This document shows, in pieces, positions 1 to 9,800 of a DNA stretch of 64,000 nucleotides. This DNA comes from Flavobacteriales bacterium. GTDB taxonomy: Bacteria; Bacteroidota; Bacteroidia; Flavobacteriales_F; PHOS-HE28. How positions within the stretch are numbered: position 1 is the first letter of the stretch; the number at the start of each line of letters is the position of its first letter. A program made the translations under genes and the position numbers. The stretch covers positions 3,534,001-3,598,000 of the forward strand of contig CP064979.1 of NCBI GenBank assembly GCA_016699575.1, in the 5' to 3' direction. The notes beneath the pieces are model-generated. The model ran no database searches and was not told where the DNA came from. It saw only the letters and a list, made by a program, of their open reading frames with translations.

Positions 1-516
1 GCATTGGACAGCATCGAGGGTCTGCCCCCGGGCCTGGCCATTGCGTGCAACAGCCACACTGGCGCTGCGTGCACCTATTTGAGCGGCGTGCAGGGTTGTG
101 GTGTCATCCAAGGGACGCCAACGGCCGTGGGTTCCTATCCCATGACCATTTACGTCACCGGGTACAGTGTCTTGTTCGGCTTCCCGATCTCCTTCCCCTA
201 CACGTTCACCGGCTATGAGATCACCATCGGTGCGGCCAGCGTGAACGAACTGCCCGTGGCCATCAATGGTGCGCTGAACACCCCGAATCCTTTCCGCGAC
301 CGCACCTCCATCGAATGGAACCTTTCAAAGGCAGCGGATACCCAGGTAAAGGTGTTCAACCTGCTCGGCGAGAAGCTCTGGTCACAAACCGTTCAAGCCA
401 AGGCAGGTGCGAACAAGCTGCAGTTCGATGGTAGCCTCTTGGAGGCTGGCATCTACCTCTACGAAGTGCAGGCCGGCGACCGGAAGTTCACCGGGCGCAT
501 GATCCTGCACCGCTGA
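1..516 (+). CDS. 3' end of a secreted protein with T9SS type A sorting domain
   Basis: The reading frame is open from the first base, so this is probably the C-terminal part of a longer exported protein whose start lies outside the window. The TTG at position 4 is not a convincing start. The last ~80 residues form a Bacteroidota C-terminal sorting domain: a proline-asparagine-phenylalanine segment (NTPNPFRD), then short beta strands (VKVFNLLGEKLW, AGIYLYEVQAG) and a basic end (FTGRMILHR). By family knowledge this tail directs passage through the type IX secretion system and cell-surface attachment or release. The upstream part has no recognised domain. A strong hairpin follows the stop. Confidence 0.8.
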   Translation, partial: ALDSIEGLPPGLAIACNSHTGAACTYLSGVQGCGVIQGTPTAVGSYPMTIYVTGYSVLFGFPISFPYTFTGYEITIGAASVNELPVAINGALNTPNPFRDRTSIEWNLSKAADTQVKVFNLLGEKLWSQTVQAKAGANKLQFDGSLLEAGIYLYEVQAGDRKFTGRMILHR

Positions 517-537
517 TCCCCGCTCCACCCGCATTGA

Positions 538-565
538 GAAGCCCCGACATGTCGGGGCTTCTTCG
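538..565 (+). terminator. Intrinsic terminator-like hairpin after the T9SS gene
   Basis: A perfect palindrome GAAGCCCCGACATGTCGGGGCTTC lies 22 bases past the stop and is followed by TTCG rather than a long T tract. It lies between the T9SS gene and the RNase Z gene, which run in the same direction, so it probably ends the upstream transcript. A weaker related hairpin (CCCCGATACGTCGGGG-like) lies at 6729-6747. Confidence 0.6.
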
Positions 566-583
566 TTCGTAGCCTTGCCCGGT

Positions 584-1528
584 ATGTACAGGTTCGAGGT
601 CACCACCATCGGTACGGGTGCTGCGCTGCCTGCCGCCGGGCGGCAGCCGAGCGCTCAAGTGGTGAACCTCGGCGACCGCCTTTATCTGGTGGATTGCGGC
701 GAGGGAACGCAGGAGCAACTGAGGCGCCACGGTATTAGGATGCCGCACCTCAGGCACATCTTCATCAGCCATCTGCACGGCGACCACTACCTCGGGTTGA
801 TGGGCCTGCTCAGCACGTTGCACCTGCTGGGCCGCACGGAAGAACTCCATGTGCACGGCCCCGAGCAGCTCGGCGAGATCATCCATGTGCAGTTGCGCGC
901 CTCGCAGACCTGGCTGCGCTATCCATTGCGCATCCATGTCACCCCGACCAACACAGGGGTAGTGGTGATGCAGGACGAACGGGTGGAAGTGACCGCGCTA
1001 GAGCTGCAGCACCGCATACCATGCACCGGCTTTCTGTTCCGCGAGAAACACGGAGCGCTCCGCCTGCGCCCGGACGCGGTGGACCGCATACCCCATTACC
1101 AGCGCAATGCGGTGAAGGATGGTGAAGACCTGGTCCTCGCCGACGGTACCGTTGTGCGGAACGCCGAATTGACCGTCCCGCACGGGAAGCCGCGCACCTA
1201 TGCCTACTGCAGCGACACAGCCTACCGTCCCGCATTGGTGGAAGCGTTGCGCGGTGTGGACCTGCTCTACCACGAAGCGACGTTCACGGAGCATCTCGCT
1301 GGTCGGGCGAAGGAGACCATGCACAGCACCGCAGCCCAAGCCGCAACGCTGGCCCGTGACGCAGCGGTGGGGGAGCTGCTGCTCGGTCACTTCAGCTCGC
1401 GCTACAAGTCGGTGGAGCCGCTGTTGAAGGAAGCATTGGCCATCTTCCCGAACACCACGGCCAGCGTGGAAGGCGGCTGCTATCCGATAGGGCCACCAAC
1501 AGGTGTTGGAAAGAAGGAGGGCCGCTGA
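584..1528 (+). CDS. rnz: Ribonuclease Z (tRNA 3' endonuclease)
   Basis: This metallo-beta-lactamase-fold nuclease removes the 3' trailer of tRNA precursors. The protein starts with the glycine-rich strand TTIGTGAALP and carries the zinc-binding motif HLHGDH near residue 65. Further conserved blocks are the late CSDT block, HEATF, the HST block near the C-terminal third and GHFSSRYK. The length, about 314 residues, is normal. The ATG at 584 is preferred over an in-frame TTG at 575 because homologues begin within a few residues of this methionine. It stands alone between a terminator-like hairpin and a response-regulator gene. Confidence 0.95.
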   Translation: MYRFEVTTIGTGAALPAAGRQPSAQVVNLGDRLYLVDCGEGTQEQLRRHGIRMPHLRHIFISHLHGDHYLGLMGLLSTLHLLGRTEELHVHGPEQLGEIIHVQLRASQTWLRYPLRIHVTPTNTGVVVMQDERVEVTALELQHRIPCTGFLFREKHGALRLRPDAVDRIPHYQRNAVKDGEDLVLADGTVVRNAELTVPHGKPRTYAYCSDTAYRPALVEALRGVDLLYHEATFTEHLAGRAKETMHSTAAQAATLARDAAVGELLLGHFSSRYKSVEPLLKEALAIFPNTTASVEGGCYPIGPPTGVGKKEGR

Positions 1529-1578
1529 GCCCATCGGCGCCTAGCTTCGCCCCTGTTAAGAACGATTCCAAATAGGAT

Positions 1579-2259
1579 ATGATCGTACGAACGTTGTTGG
1601 CGGATAGTGGGGAGTTGGCATTGCTAGGCTTGAAAACCGTCTTCGCCAACATCCCGCGCGTGGACTTGTTGGGGGATGTGCGATCGGAAGCAGAGATGCT
1701 CACCGCCGTGGAACGCGACCGGCCCCATGTGGTGCTCATCGACCACACGGCCCAAGGCTTCCGGGCGGACAGTATCCGCGAGGGACTGAAGCGGAACAAA
1801 CGCACGCGCTTCGTATCGATCACGCCCGACCCGTCGGCCGTGACGCTTGCCAACGCTTTGCGCGCGGGCGTTACCAGCTACATCAAGAAGGACTGCGGAA
1901 TCGAGGAGATCATCGACGCCGTGCTGCAGACCGCCGACGGCAGCAAGTTCTTCTGCGGCGAGATCGTGAAGACGATGGAGCGCGAGGGTCTTCGGATCGA
2001 GCGCATGGACGGTGCGGATCTTTCCTGCGGACCGGTGACGCTGAGTGAGCGCGAGGTGGAGATCATCCTGCTCATCGCCGAAGGCCAGAGCTACACGCGC
2101 ATCGCTGATAAGCTCGGGTTGAGCCCCAATACGGTGAACACGCACCGGCGCAACATCATGGTGAAGCTCGGTGTGAACAGCACGGCCGGTGTGGTGATGT
2201 TCGCAGTGAAGGAAGGGATCGTGAGCCCGAACAAGTACCTCTTCAATACGCGCGGTTGA
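1579..2259 (+). CDS. LuxR/NarL-family response regulator
   Basis: The protein is a two-domain regulator of 226 residues. The N-terminal half is a receiver domain with the likely phosphoacceptor aspartate in VVLIDHT (about residue 56) and the late lysine in TSYIKKD. The C-terminal ~65 residues form a LuxR-type helix-turn-helix (LSEREVEIILLIAEG, then LGLSPNTVNTHRRNI). By family it is phosphorylated by a histidine kinase and binds DNA as a dimer. No kinase is adjacent, so the partner and target genes are unknown. The gene stands alone, 18 bp before the kinase gene that follows. Confidence 0.9.
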   Translation: MIVRTLLADSGELALLGLKTVFANIPRVDLLGDVRSEAEMLTAVERDRPHVVLIDHTAQGFRADSIREGLKRNKRTRFVSITPDPSAVTLANALRAGVTSYIKKDCGIEEIIDAVLQTADGSKFFCGEIVKTMEREGLRIERMDGADLSCGPVTLSEREVEIILLIAEGQSYTRIADKLGLSPNTVNTHRRNIMVKLGVNSTAGVVMFAVKEGIVSPNKYLFNTRG

Positions 2260-2277
2260 GGCGGCTATTTTGGCCCC

Positions 2278-3159
2278 ATGCCCAAGCCCATTGAGCTCAT
2301 CGGCGATGTCGGTGGCAGTTCTTCGCGTTGGGCGTTGCTCTTGGATGACGGCAGCGTGCGTCGTTACGGTACGGACCGGGATCGCCTGGTCGGTTTCAAC
2401 CCGGCCGTAGGGCCATCGACAGCCTTCGAAAAGGAAGTGGGGCATATCCTTCGGCAGGCGTTCGCTGATGCGGGAAAGCCGAAGCGGGTCGTTGTGTACG
2501 GCGCGGGCTGCGGAAGTCCGGAGCGTGCCGGGCGCATGAAAGCGGTCGTCTCGCGGATGCTGGGCACGCGCAAGGTGTACGTCGAGACCGATCTGATGGG
2601 GGCGGCGCGCAGCACATTGGGCAGCAAGTCAGGACTGGTGCTCATCCTGGGAACCGGCATGAACGCTGGTTGGTTCCATCACGGCCGCTTGCACACGCCG
2701 ATGCCATCGTTGGGTTGGATGATCGGAGATGAAGGCAGCGGCGCTGATATCGGTAAGCACCTGCTCCACGACGCCATGCACGGGCTCGTGCCGAGGGAGT
2801 TGATACGTCGGCTTTTCGGAAGCACGCGCATCGACCGGTCCAGGATGACCGCGATGCTCAACGCGGAACGTCCGAACGCGGAGCTGGCCGGCTTGGCGTG
2901 GCGGTTGGGCCAGTGCGACAGGACGACCTACACCAACGATCTGCTGGCCGCGCGCTTCTCAGCGATGTCCGGCTTGCTCGGCAAGTACTTCGCCCAGCGG
3001 AAGGCGCACGACGTCCATGCCGTTGGAGGCATTGCACGTGCGTTCCGCAAGGACTTGGAGCGTGCGCTGAAGGTCCAGGGTTTCCACTTGGCAGGTGCGG
3101 ATGCCGACCCGATGGATGGTCTCATCGCATGGCACCGGAATGGTCTTCCACGGCGGTAG
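2278..3159 (+). CDS. BadF/BadG-type ATPase, N-acetylglucosamine kinase-like
   Basis: The fold is ASKHA (actin-hexokinase). The phosphate-1 motif GDVGGSSSRW is at the N-terminus and the phosphate-2 motif LILGTGMNAG is near residue 125. GDEGSGADIG, typical of the GlcNAc-kinase-like branch, and AVGGIARAF near the C-terminus follow. At 293 residues it has the usual length of the Bacteroidota proteins annotated as BadF/BadG/BcrA/BcrD ATPases or N-acetylglucosamine kinases. A sugar-kinase role in amino-sugar recycling is the most likely reading, but the substrate cannot be settled from sequence. Its 3' end overlaps the convergent patatin gene by 38 bp. Confidence 0.85.
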   Translation: MPKPIELIGDVGGSSSRWALLLDDGSVRRYGTDRDRLVGFNPAVGPSTAFEKEVGHILRQAFADAGKPKRVVVYGAGCGSPERAGRMKAVVSRMLGTRKVYVETDLMGAARSTLGSKSGLVLILGTGMNAGWFHHGRLHTPMPSLGWMIGDEGSGADIGKHLLHDAMHGLVPRELIRRLFGSTRIDRSRMTAMLNAERPNAELAGLAWRLGQCDRTTYTNDLLAARFSAMSGLLGKYFAQRKAHDVHAVGGIARAFRKDLERALKVQGFHLAGADADPMDGLIAWHRNGLPRR

Positions 3160-5497
3160 TCGCCAATGGAGCGGAGCCCTCGATAAGGTCTTTGAATCGC
3201 TGGAACGCTTGCTGGTTGGCCGGGTTCCGGATGGCGCGCAGCACATGGCGCTTTTCCACTGCGGTCAGGTGCCAGCTCATGCTGATCTCTTCGGTCTCCG
3301 GTTTTTCGATCTCCAGGTCCACGATGTCAATGGGGAACGGAGCCCAACTGCTGGCGTTGGCCACGGCCATGTCATAATCGTTGTCCTGCACCGCGATCAC
3401 GTTGCGGTACACATTGCCAGCGGGCCCCAGCAACCGATCGAAGAGGTCGTCCTCGGCAGGTTCAGCAGCGGATCGTTTCTGCTTGTCACGCAACTGCAGG
3501 ATCACCACGCCACTGGTGTTCGTATCGATCCATTCGCGCATGTCGCGCAGGAATTCGAACGTGGTGCGATAGCCGAAGTTCTCGCGTATGCCTGCGTCCA
3601 TCACGCGCATCGGCGGGTCGCTCGGCAGCGTCACCATCGGCATGATGTAGGGAAACGTACTGTTCATGCGCAAGGCGCTGGTGAGCTTCAGGTCGCTGGC
3701 GTTCTGCGCTGCGAACATGTGCTGTAGCTCAACAGTCTCGGGCAGCGGGTGGGCCACGGTGCCACTGTCGGCCGTGTTGTCGGTGAGGAAGGACAATCGG
3801 GAGGAACTGATGAGCAATCGGCGGCCGTCGTTGATGATGGTAGGAGCGAGGACGAGGACCGGCACACTCGCATCGGCTTCGGCGCGGGCCATGTCGCGCA
3901 ACCGAAGGTCCAAGTGCCCGTTGGTGATCTCGTTCAGCCGTTGTTCGAACGCCGAACCGCGGTCGCGCGTGTAATTGTGCACGCCATCGCTCACGCGACG
4001 ATACCGGATGAAGAGGTCGTTCGTTACGAAGTTGAAGGCGACAGGGTTGAGGACATCACTGCTGATGGCGTCGAGCCAGCGCGGATCGTTGGTCCGCACC
4101 GTGTCGGTGTCCATGGCGTCGTGGTACAACTGGCGGAAGAACGTAACACCGATGGAGCCGCCCGAGCTGCCCGCGAGCAGTGCGGTGCGCTGCATCAGTG
4201 TGCCGCCCAGGAGACTGTCAGCATGCTGCAGGCACCGGAAGCTCCAAAGCGTGCTGCGCAGTCCGCCACCGCTGGCGCAAACGATCACCAGCTTCGGCTT
4301 TTCCGCTGCGTTCTTCAGTTGGATGTTCCGTCGCTGCCACCGGTCCATGCGCTCCCGCATCGCGTTCAGGTCCTTGGACACTTGCGCCTTGTCGTACGCC
4401 AGATCGCACAGGGCATCCACGTTGTAGTTCACCTTGGTCGAGTAGTCGAGGCCATAGGCGGAGCTGTCGTAGAAGAAATCCGCATGGCGGCTGATGGTGT
4501 TCACCAGCAGCGCCGCGCCGAAGACCAGGCTCAACGTCCATCCCTTCAGCCAGCTGAACAGCGCCGTGAGGATCATGAGCAGCATAGTGAAGAGCACGAA
4601 GCCGCTGGCGCCAGCCGGGATCGCGAAGAAGGCCGTATCGCTGAACGCACCCAGCACCAGGAAGCTGGCTACCAGCAGCACCTCGAAAATGCTCCCGTTG
4701 ATGTGGTTCTGCCACAGTACCTGCCGCAACAGTTCGCGATCGTAGTGTGCGCTGCTCCTTGCCAGCGCGACTTTCCACGGTTGCGTCATGTACGTCTCCA
4801 CATGCCAGCGGCGCGCGGCATTGCCCGGTTTGAGCCAGCGGCTTGCTTCCTTTCGCGCAGCCCCTTTCAACGGGGGCGGCGTGGGCATAGGACCAAGGAT
4901 GTCGGCGTGGGTTTCGGGCTGGTACTCCTCGGCGCGCTTGCCGGTCATCTTCTCGATGTCGGTATTGGTGCGCGTGAAATACAGGTAGGCCATCAGGAGG
5001 AAAAGCGAAACACCGATGACGAACGCGGCCAAGTGGAGCGCGATGTCGCCTGCGGGCACCAGTTCCTTGGTATGCTGCACTTCCGCGCTGCACCACAGGT
5101 AGGTGAGAAGGAAGGCCAGCGGTATCAGTGCATTGTTGATGCTGAACTTGAGGAAGGGGCGCGCGATGGTGGCCAGGAACGGGAAGCGGTGCGCGTGGGT
5201 GGTGTAGGTGTAGAGGTTGAACGCCGTCATGAACCCCCCGAAGGAGAACCCCGTGATGGCGAAGCTCCAGAAGCCGTTGCTGCCGAAGTACTCAGGGTAG
5301 AGGAACAGATAGGGGATGCCGTACTTCACGCCAAGGTTCCCGGTGACATAGGCGAAGAGCAGGAACCACACCAGCAACAGGAGGTGGTTCTTCTTGAAGT
5401 GCAGCACCAGCAACTGCACGGGGAAGAAGTACGCGATCCTTCGCCAGGCCTGTCTGATCGTTGTGCGCTTCACCACGCGCTGAAAGTAGCTGCCCAT
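3122..5497 (-). CDS. Membrane-anchored patatin-like phospholipase
   Basis: The first ~380 residues contain several hydrophobic segments (for example LLLLVWFLLFAYVTGNLG and AFVIGVSLFLLMAYLYF), indicating a polytopic N-terminal region. The C-terminal half is a patatin domain: oxyanion-hole glycines in ASGGGLRS, the nucleophile serine in GSSGGS (GxSxG), and the catalytic aspartate in VMDAGIREN in place of the usual DGG/DGA. This gives the Ser-Asp dyad of patatin acyl hydrolases, so lipid-ester hydrolysis at the inner membrane is likely. Neighbours give no pathway. At 791 residues it is long for the family because of the membrane part. Confidence 0.85.
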   Translation of the reverse strand: MGSYFQRVVKRTTIRQAWRRIAYFFPVQLLVLHFKKNHLLLLVWFLLFAYVTGNLGVKYGIPYLFLYPEYFGSNGFWSFAITGFSFGGFMTAFNLYTYTTHAHRFPFLATIARPFLKFSINNALIPLAFLLTYLWCSAEVQHTKELVPAGDIALHLAAFVIGVSLFLLMAYLYFTRTNTDIEKMTGKRAEEYQPETHADILGPMPTPPPLKGAARKEASRWLKPGNAARRWHVETYMTQPWKVALARSSAHYDRELLRQVLWQNHINGSIFEVLLVASFLVLGAFSDTAFFAIPAGASGFVLFTMLLMILTALFSWLKGWTLSLVFGAALLVNTISRHADFFYDSSAYGLDYSTKVNYNVDALCDLAYDKAQVSKDLNAMRERMDRWQRRNIQLKNAAEKPKLVIVCASGGGLRSTLWSFRCLQHADSLLGGTLMQRTALLAGSSGGSIGVTFFRQLYHDAMDTDTVRTNDPRWLDAISSDVLNPVAFNFVTNDLFIRYRRVSDGVHNYTRDRGSAFEQRLNEITNGHLDLRLRDMARAEADASVPVLVLAPTIINDGRRLLISSSRLSFLTDNTADSGTVAHPLPETVELQHMFAAQNASDLKLTSALRMNSTFPYIMPMVTLPSDPPMRVMDAGIRENFGYRTTFEFLRDMREWIDTNTSGVVILQLRDKQKRSAAEPAEDDLFDRLLGPAGNVYRNVIAVQDNDYDMAVANASSWAPFPIDIVDLEIEKPETEEISMSWHLTAVEKRHVLRAIRNPANQQAFQRFKDLIEGSAPLATTAVEDHSGAMR

Positions 5498-5544
5498 GCA
5501 GCCGTGCCGCCACCGCTTGCATCAGGTTCGGCACAAGCCGGTGT

Positions 5545-6723
5545 TCAATCGGTGCCCGTAGGTCCTTCGGGCTCGGGCGCGCGGCGCGAACCGCTGTACA
5601 TGCCGTAGTGCATGAAGCGGCACTCCAAGGAGCCATTGAACAATTGGATGCGGGGTTTGGCCGTGAGCCGCACATGCTCGGCGGCTTCCATGTTGCTGGT
5701 GATCATCCACGCGTCCCAGCCGCTCCAGTTCTTCTTCAGCGTGTCGCCGATGGACTTGTACAAGGCATTGATGTCGTCGCCGCCGTCCATGCGTTCGCCG
5801 TAGGGCGGGTTCATCATCAGCACGCCAGCCTCGGGGGGCGGCGCCAAGGAACGGAACTCGGAACGCTCCAGCTTGATGCGTGAGCCCAGGTGCGCGTTCG
5901 CGATGTTCTCCTCCGCCTTCATCAATGTCGCGCGCGACTGGTCGGCACCGATGATGATCGCATTGATCGCGCGCTGGCGGTCCAGGGCTTCTTCGGTGAT
6001 CCGTTCCCAACGCGCCGGATCGAAATCGCTCCAGCCCATGAAGCCGAAGTGCGTGCGATAGCTGCCCGGCGGAATGTTCCCGGCGATCATGGCCGCCTCG
6101 ATGGGCAAGGTGCCGCTGCCGCACATGGGGTCCACGAACGGGCGGTCGCCGTTCCATCCGCTCAAGAGCACCATGCCCGCGGCCAAAGCTTCGTTCAACG
6201 GCGCTTCATTGGTGCTGTCGCGGTAGCCGCGCTTGAAGAGCGGATCCCCGCTGCTGTCCAGCGATACCGTGCACCGGTCGCCGATCACGAGCACGTGGAT
6301 ACTGACATCCGGTCGTTCCACATCCACCGAAGGGCGCCTTCCGTTGCGTTCACGGAAACGGTCCACGATGGCGTCCTTGGTCAGTTGCGCCAGGTACTTG
6401 CTGTGGGTGAAGAGTTCCGACCGCAGTGTGCATTGCACCGCCAATGTGCCGGTGGGCCGCAAGAACTTCTCCCAGCTGATGCCGCGCACGCTGTCGTAGA
6501 GGTCGTCCTCGTGCCGCATGACGAAGCTGCGCAAGGGCACCAGCACGCGCAGCGCCGTACGCAGCCACAGGTTGGCCCGGTAGAGCACGTCCTCATCGCC
6601 GGTGAAACGCACAGCTCGCTTGCTCACTTCAATGCCTTGAGCGCCGATGGCCTCCAGTTCTTTGGCGAGTTCGCGCTCCAGGCCGTGGAGCGTTTGGGCG
6701 GTCATGTCGAAGGAGCGAAGCAT
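5545..6723 (-). CDS. THUMP-domain class I rRNA/tRNA methyltransferase (RlmL-like)
   Basis: An N-terminal THUMP/ferredoxin-like RNA-binding region (residues ~1-155) is followed by a Rossmann methyltransferase. The SAM-binding block is FVDPMCGSGTLPIEAA, and the catalytic NPPY motif is MMNPPYGERM, both diagnostic of N2-guanine rRNA methyltransferases of the RlmL/YcbY N-terminal type. At ~390 residues it lacks the second (RlmK) half found in gammaproteobacteria, which is normal for Bacteroidota. Translation may start at 6723 or at the methionine six codons later (6705). It probably methylates 23S rRNA, but the exact nucleotide is not deducible. Confidence 0.9.
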   Translation of the reverse strand: MLRSFDMTAQTLHGLERELAKELEAIGAQGIEVSKRAVRFTGDEDVLYRANLWLRTALRVLVPLRSFVMRHEDDLYDSVRGISWEKFLRPTGTLAVQCTLRSELFTHSKYLAQLTKDAIVDRFRERNGRRPSVDVERPDVSIHVLVIGDRCTVSLDSSGDPLFKRGYRDSTNEAPLNEALAAGMVLLSGWNGDRPFVDPMCGSGTLPIEAAMIAGNIPPGSYRTHFGFMGWSDFDPARWERITEEALDRQRAINAIIIGADQSRATLMKAEENIANAHLGSRIKLERSEFRSLAPPPEAGVLMMNPPYGERMDGGDDINALYKSIGDTLKKNWSGWDAWMITSNMEAAEHVRLTAKPRIQLFNGSLECRFMHYGMYSGSRRAPEPEGPTGTD

Positions 6724-6861
6724 GCTTCAAAGCCCCCGATACGTCGGGGCGGCAAAACTGGCCAATGCCGGATAGCGTAACGCACTGTCCCGATCGTTCT
6801 GTTCACAAGTGGCACGGAATGCGCCTGAAGGCCCGTTATGCCCCCGGTAAGTTCGCGGAAC

Positions 6862-9800
6862 ATGCGCCCACCTCTCATTCTCGCTGCCTCGGCTGCGGCC
6901 TTCCTGCTGCTCGGTAGCAGCCAGCCCACGCGCCGCAGCCACGGACTTCCACCGCCTTTCCTCGTCGAACCCACGCCATGGGCTGACAGTGTGCACGGCT
7001 CCCTCGATATCGACCAGCAGATCGCGCAGTTGATGATGGTGGCGGCTTGGAGCAACAAGGGCGCGAAACACGAAAAGGAGATCGCCACGCTCATCAGGGA
7101 GAAGAACATCGGCGGGCTCATCTTCTTCCAAGGAGGCCCGGCCCGCCAAGCTGCGCTCACCAACCACTACCAGGCCATTGCGCGTACGCCGCTGCTCATC
7201 GGTATGGACCTCGAGTGGGGCCTGGCCATGCGACTGGACAGCAGCGTACGCTTCCCGAAGCAGATGACGCTTGGTGCACTGGCGAACGACACGCTCATTG
7301 AGCGCATGGGCGGAGAGATCGCGCGCCAGATGAAGCGCCTTGGTGTGCACGTGAGCTTCAGCCCGGTGGCCGATGTGAACAACAACCCGGCGAACCCCGT
7401 CATCAACGACCGCAGCTTCGGTGAGGACCGCGAGAACGTGGCGCGCAAGGCCATCGCGTACATGCGTGGCTTGCAGAACGGTGGCGTTATCGCCACAGCG
7501 AAGCACTTTCCCGGGCATGGCGATACCGACGTGGACAGCCACCTGGGCCTGCCGCTCATCGCACACACACGCGCACGGTTGGATTCGCTGGAGCTCTATC
7601 CCTTCCAGCGCTTGGTGGATGAAGGTCTTGCTGCTATGATGGTGGCCCACTTGGAAGTACCGGCCATTGATACCACCCGTGGTTTGCCGAGCACCCTCAG
7701 CCGGCCGGTGAACCATGTGCTCTCGCAAGAGCTCGGATTCAGCGGTTTGGTCTTCACCGATGCGTTGAACATGCAGGGCGTGGCCAAGGCCGACAAGCCC
7801 GGCGACATCGAATTGCGCGCGCTGCAGGCAGGCAACGATGTGCTCCTTTTCCCGCAGGATCCCGTGAAGGCCATCGCGCGCATCCGCCAAGCGGTGGACA
7901 GTGGCGAGATCGATCGCACCGTCATCGCACAGCGCAGTTTGAAAGTGCTCCGCGCCAAGGAATGGGCCGGCCTCAAGCGCCGCACGTTCGTACCGGTGAA
8001 GAACATCGGCAGTGAGCTGAGCACCCCGGCTGCACGGCAACTGCGCCGTGAGCTTTTCGGCGGGGCGCTTACCGTGCTCCGCAACAACAATGTGTTGCCC
8101 GTAGAAGGTCTGGACAGCTTGCGCATCGCCACGTTGGCCATCGGTGCCGATAGTGAGAACACCTTCCAGAAGGCGTTGGGACGCTACGCCGTGATGGACC
8201 GCTTCACCTGTGCCAAGGAACTAAAAGGCGACAGCGCGGCGAAGCTCATGCGCAAACTTGCGGAGTACGATCTGGTCATTGCGAGCATCCACAAAACCAC
8301 CTTCCGCGTGGAAAAGGAATTCGGCATCCCGGACGCTTCGTTGGAACTGCTGCGCGACCTGTCAGCACGGACGAAGACAGTGTACGTCCACTTCGCGAAT
8401 CCTTACCGACTGACACGAGCCTATGGTGCGCAGCGGTTCGACGGTCTGGTGGTCGCTTACGAGGACGATGCCGATGCGCACGACATGGCCGCACAGATGC
8501 TCTTCGGTGGGCTGGGTGCATCCGGCACATTGCCCATTACCGCAAGCAGCTACTTCGCGCAGGGAGATGGCATACGCACCAGCACGGTGGACCGCTTGCG
8601 CTACGACCTGCCGGAAGAGATCGGTCTTCGTTCCGGCACCCTTGGCGGCATCGATGCCATTGCCCGTGAAGGAATAAGGGCGCAGGCGTTCCCGGGCTGC
8701 CAGGTTGTTGTTGCCGTGGACGGCGAAGTGGTGCACAACAAGGCGTACGGCCATTCGACCTATGCGGGCACGCGTGCCATGCAGACCGACGACATCTACG
8801 ACCTGGCGAGCATCACCAAAGTGGCGGCCACCACATTGGCGTTGATGAAGCTCGTCGACGAAGGGCATGTCGACCTGAACAAGACCGTGGGCGACTACCT
8901 GCCTGAACTGGCAACGCGTTCACCGGCCCACGCAACGATGGCGCTGCGCGATGTGCTCACTCACCAGGCCGGGCTCGTGGCCTTCGTGCCGTTCTACAAG
9001 CGGCTGATGAAGGAGGGCAAGTTCAAGCCCGGGATCATGAGCGCCACGGCCGATGCACAGCACACGCTGATGGTGGCCGATAGCCTTTGGATGCTGACGA
9101 GCTACGGCGACAGCTTGTGGAACTGGGTGCTCGACACCCCCGTGAACGCGCGCGGTGAGTACCTCTACAGCGACATGGGCTACTACCTCTTGCAACGCGT
9201 GGTGGAGCGGCGCTGCGGTCAGCCTCTCGATGAGTACGTGGCGCAGGAGTTCTATCGCCCGCTCGGTTGCGGTACGTTGGGGTTCCGCCCGTTGCTGCGC
9301 TTCCCCAAGTATCGCATTGCGCCCACGGAGCAGGACCTCGACTTCCGTGGTCGGCAGGTGTGGGGAACGGTGCACGACCCTGGAGCCGCCATGGCCGGTG
9401 GTGTGGCCGGTCACGCTGGTTTGTTCGGCAGCGCGAACGATCTGGCCATCATCCTTCAAATGCTGCTGAACGGAGGTGAGTACGCAGGTCACCGTTACTT
9501 GAGCGAGGCGACGGTGAAGGAGTTCACCAAGTGCCAGTTCTGCGCGAACGGTTCATCGCCGCTGCCCACCGATGCCAATCGTCGCGGGCTGGGTTGGGAC
9601 AAGCCCACTCGTCCGGGAGTGCAAGGCCCTACCTGCGAATGTGTGAGCATGGCCAGCTTCGGGCATACCGGTTTCACGGGCACCATGCTCTGGGCCGATC
9701 CGGGAACGAAGAGCCTCTACGTCTTCCTCAGCAACCGCGTGCATCCGAACGCCAACAACAAGAAGCTCTCGGAGTTGAACATCCGCACGCGGATACAGGA

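Noticed and set aside
3749..5608. Long open frame (619 codons) on the plus strand
   Set aside because: It is antisense to the patatin gene; its composition (Glu, His, Arg rich, no domain) is that of a shadow frame in G+C-rich DNA.
6729..6747. Terminator between the RNA methyltransferase and GH3 genes
   Set aside because: The stem has a bulge, no T tract, and lies before the starts of two divergent genes, where a terminator is not expected.
6727..8040. 437-codon frame on the minus strand
   Set aside because: Antisense to the GH3 domain; no family features.
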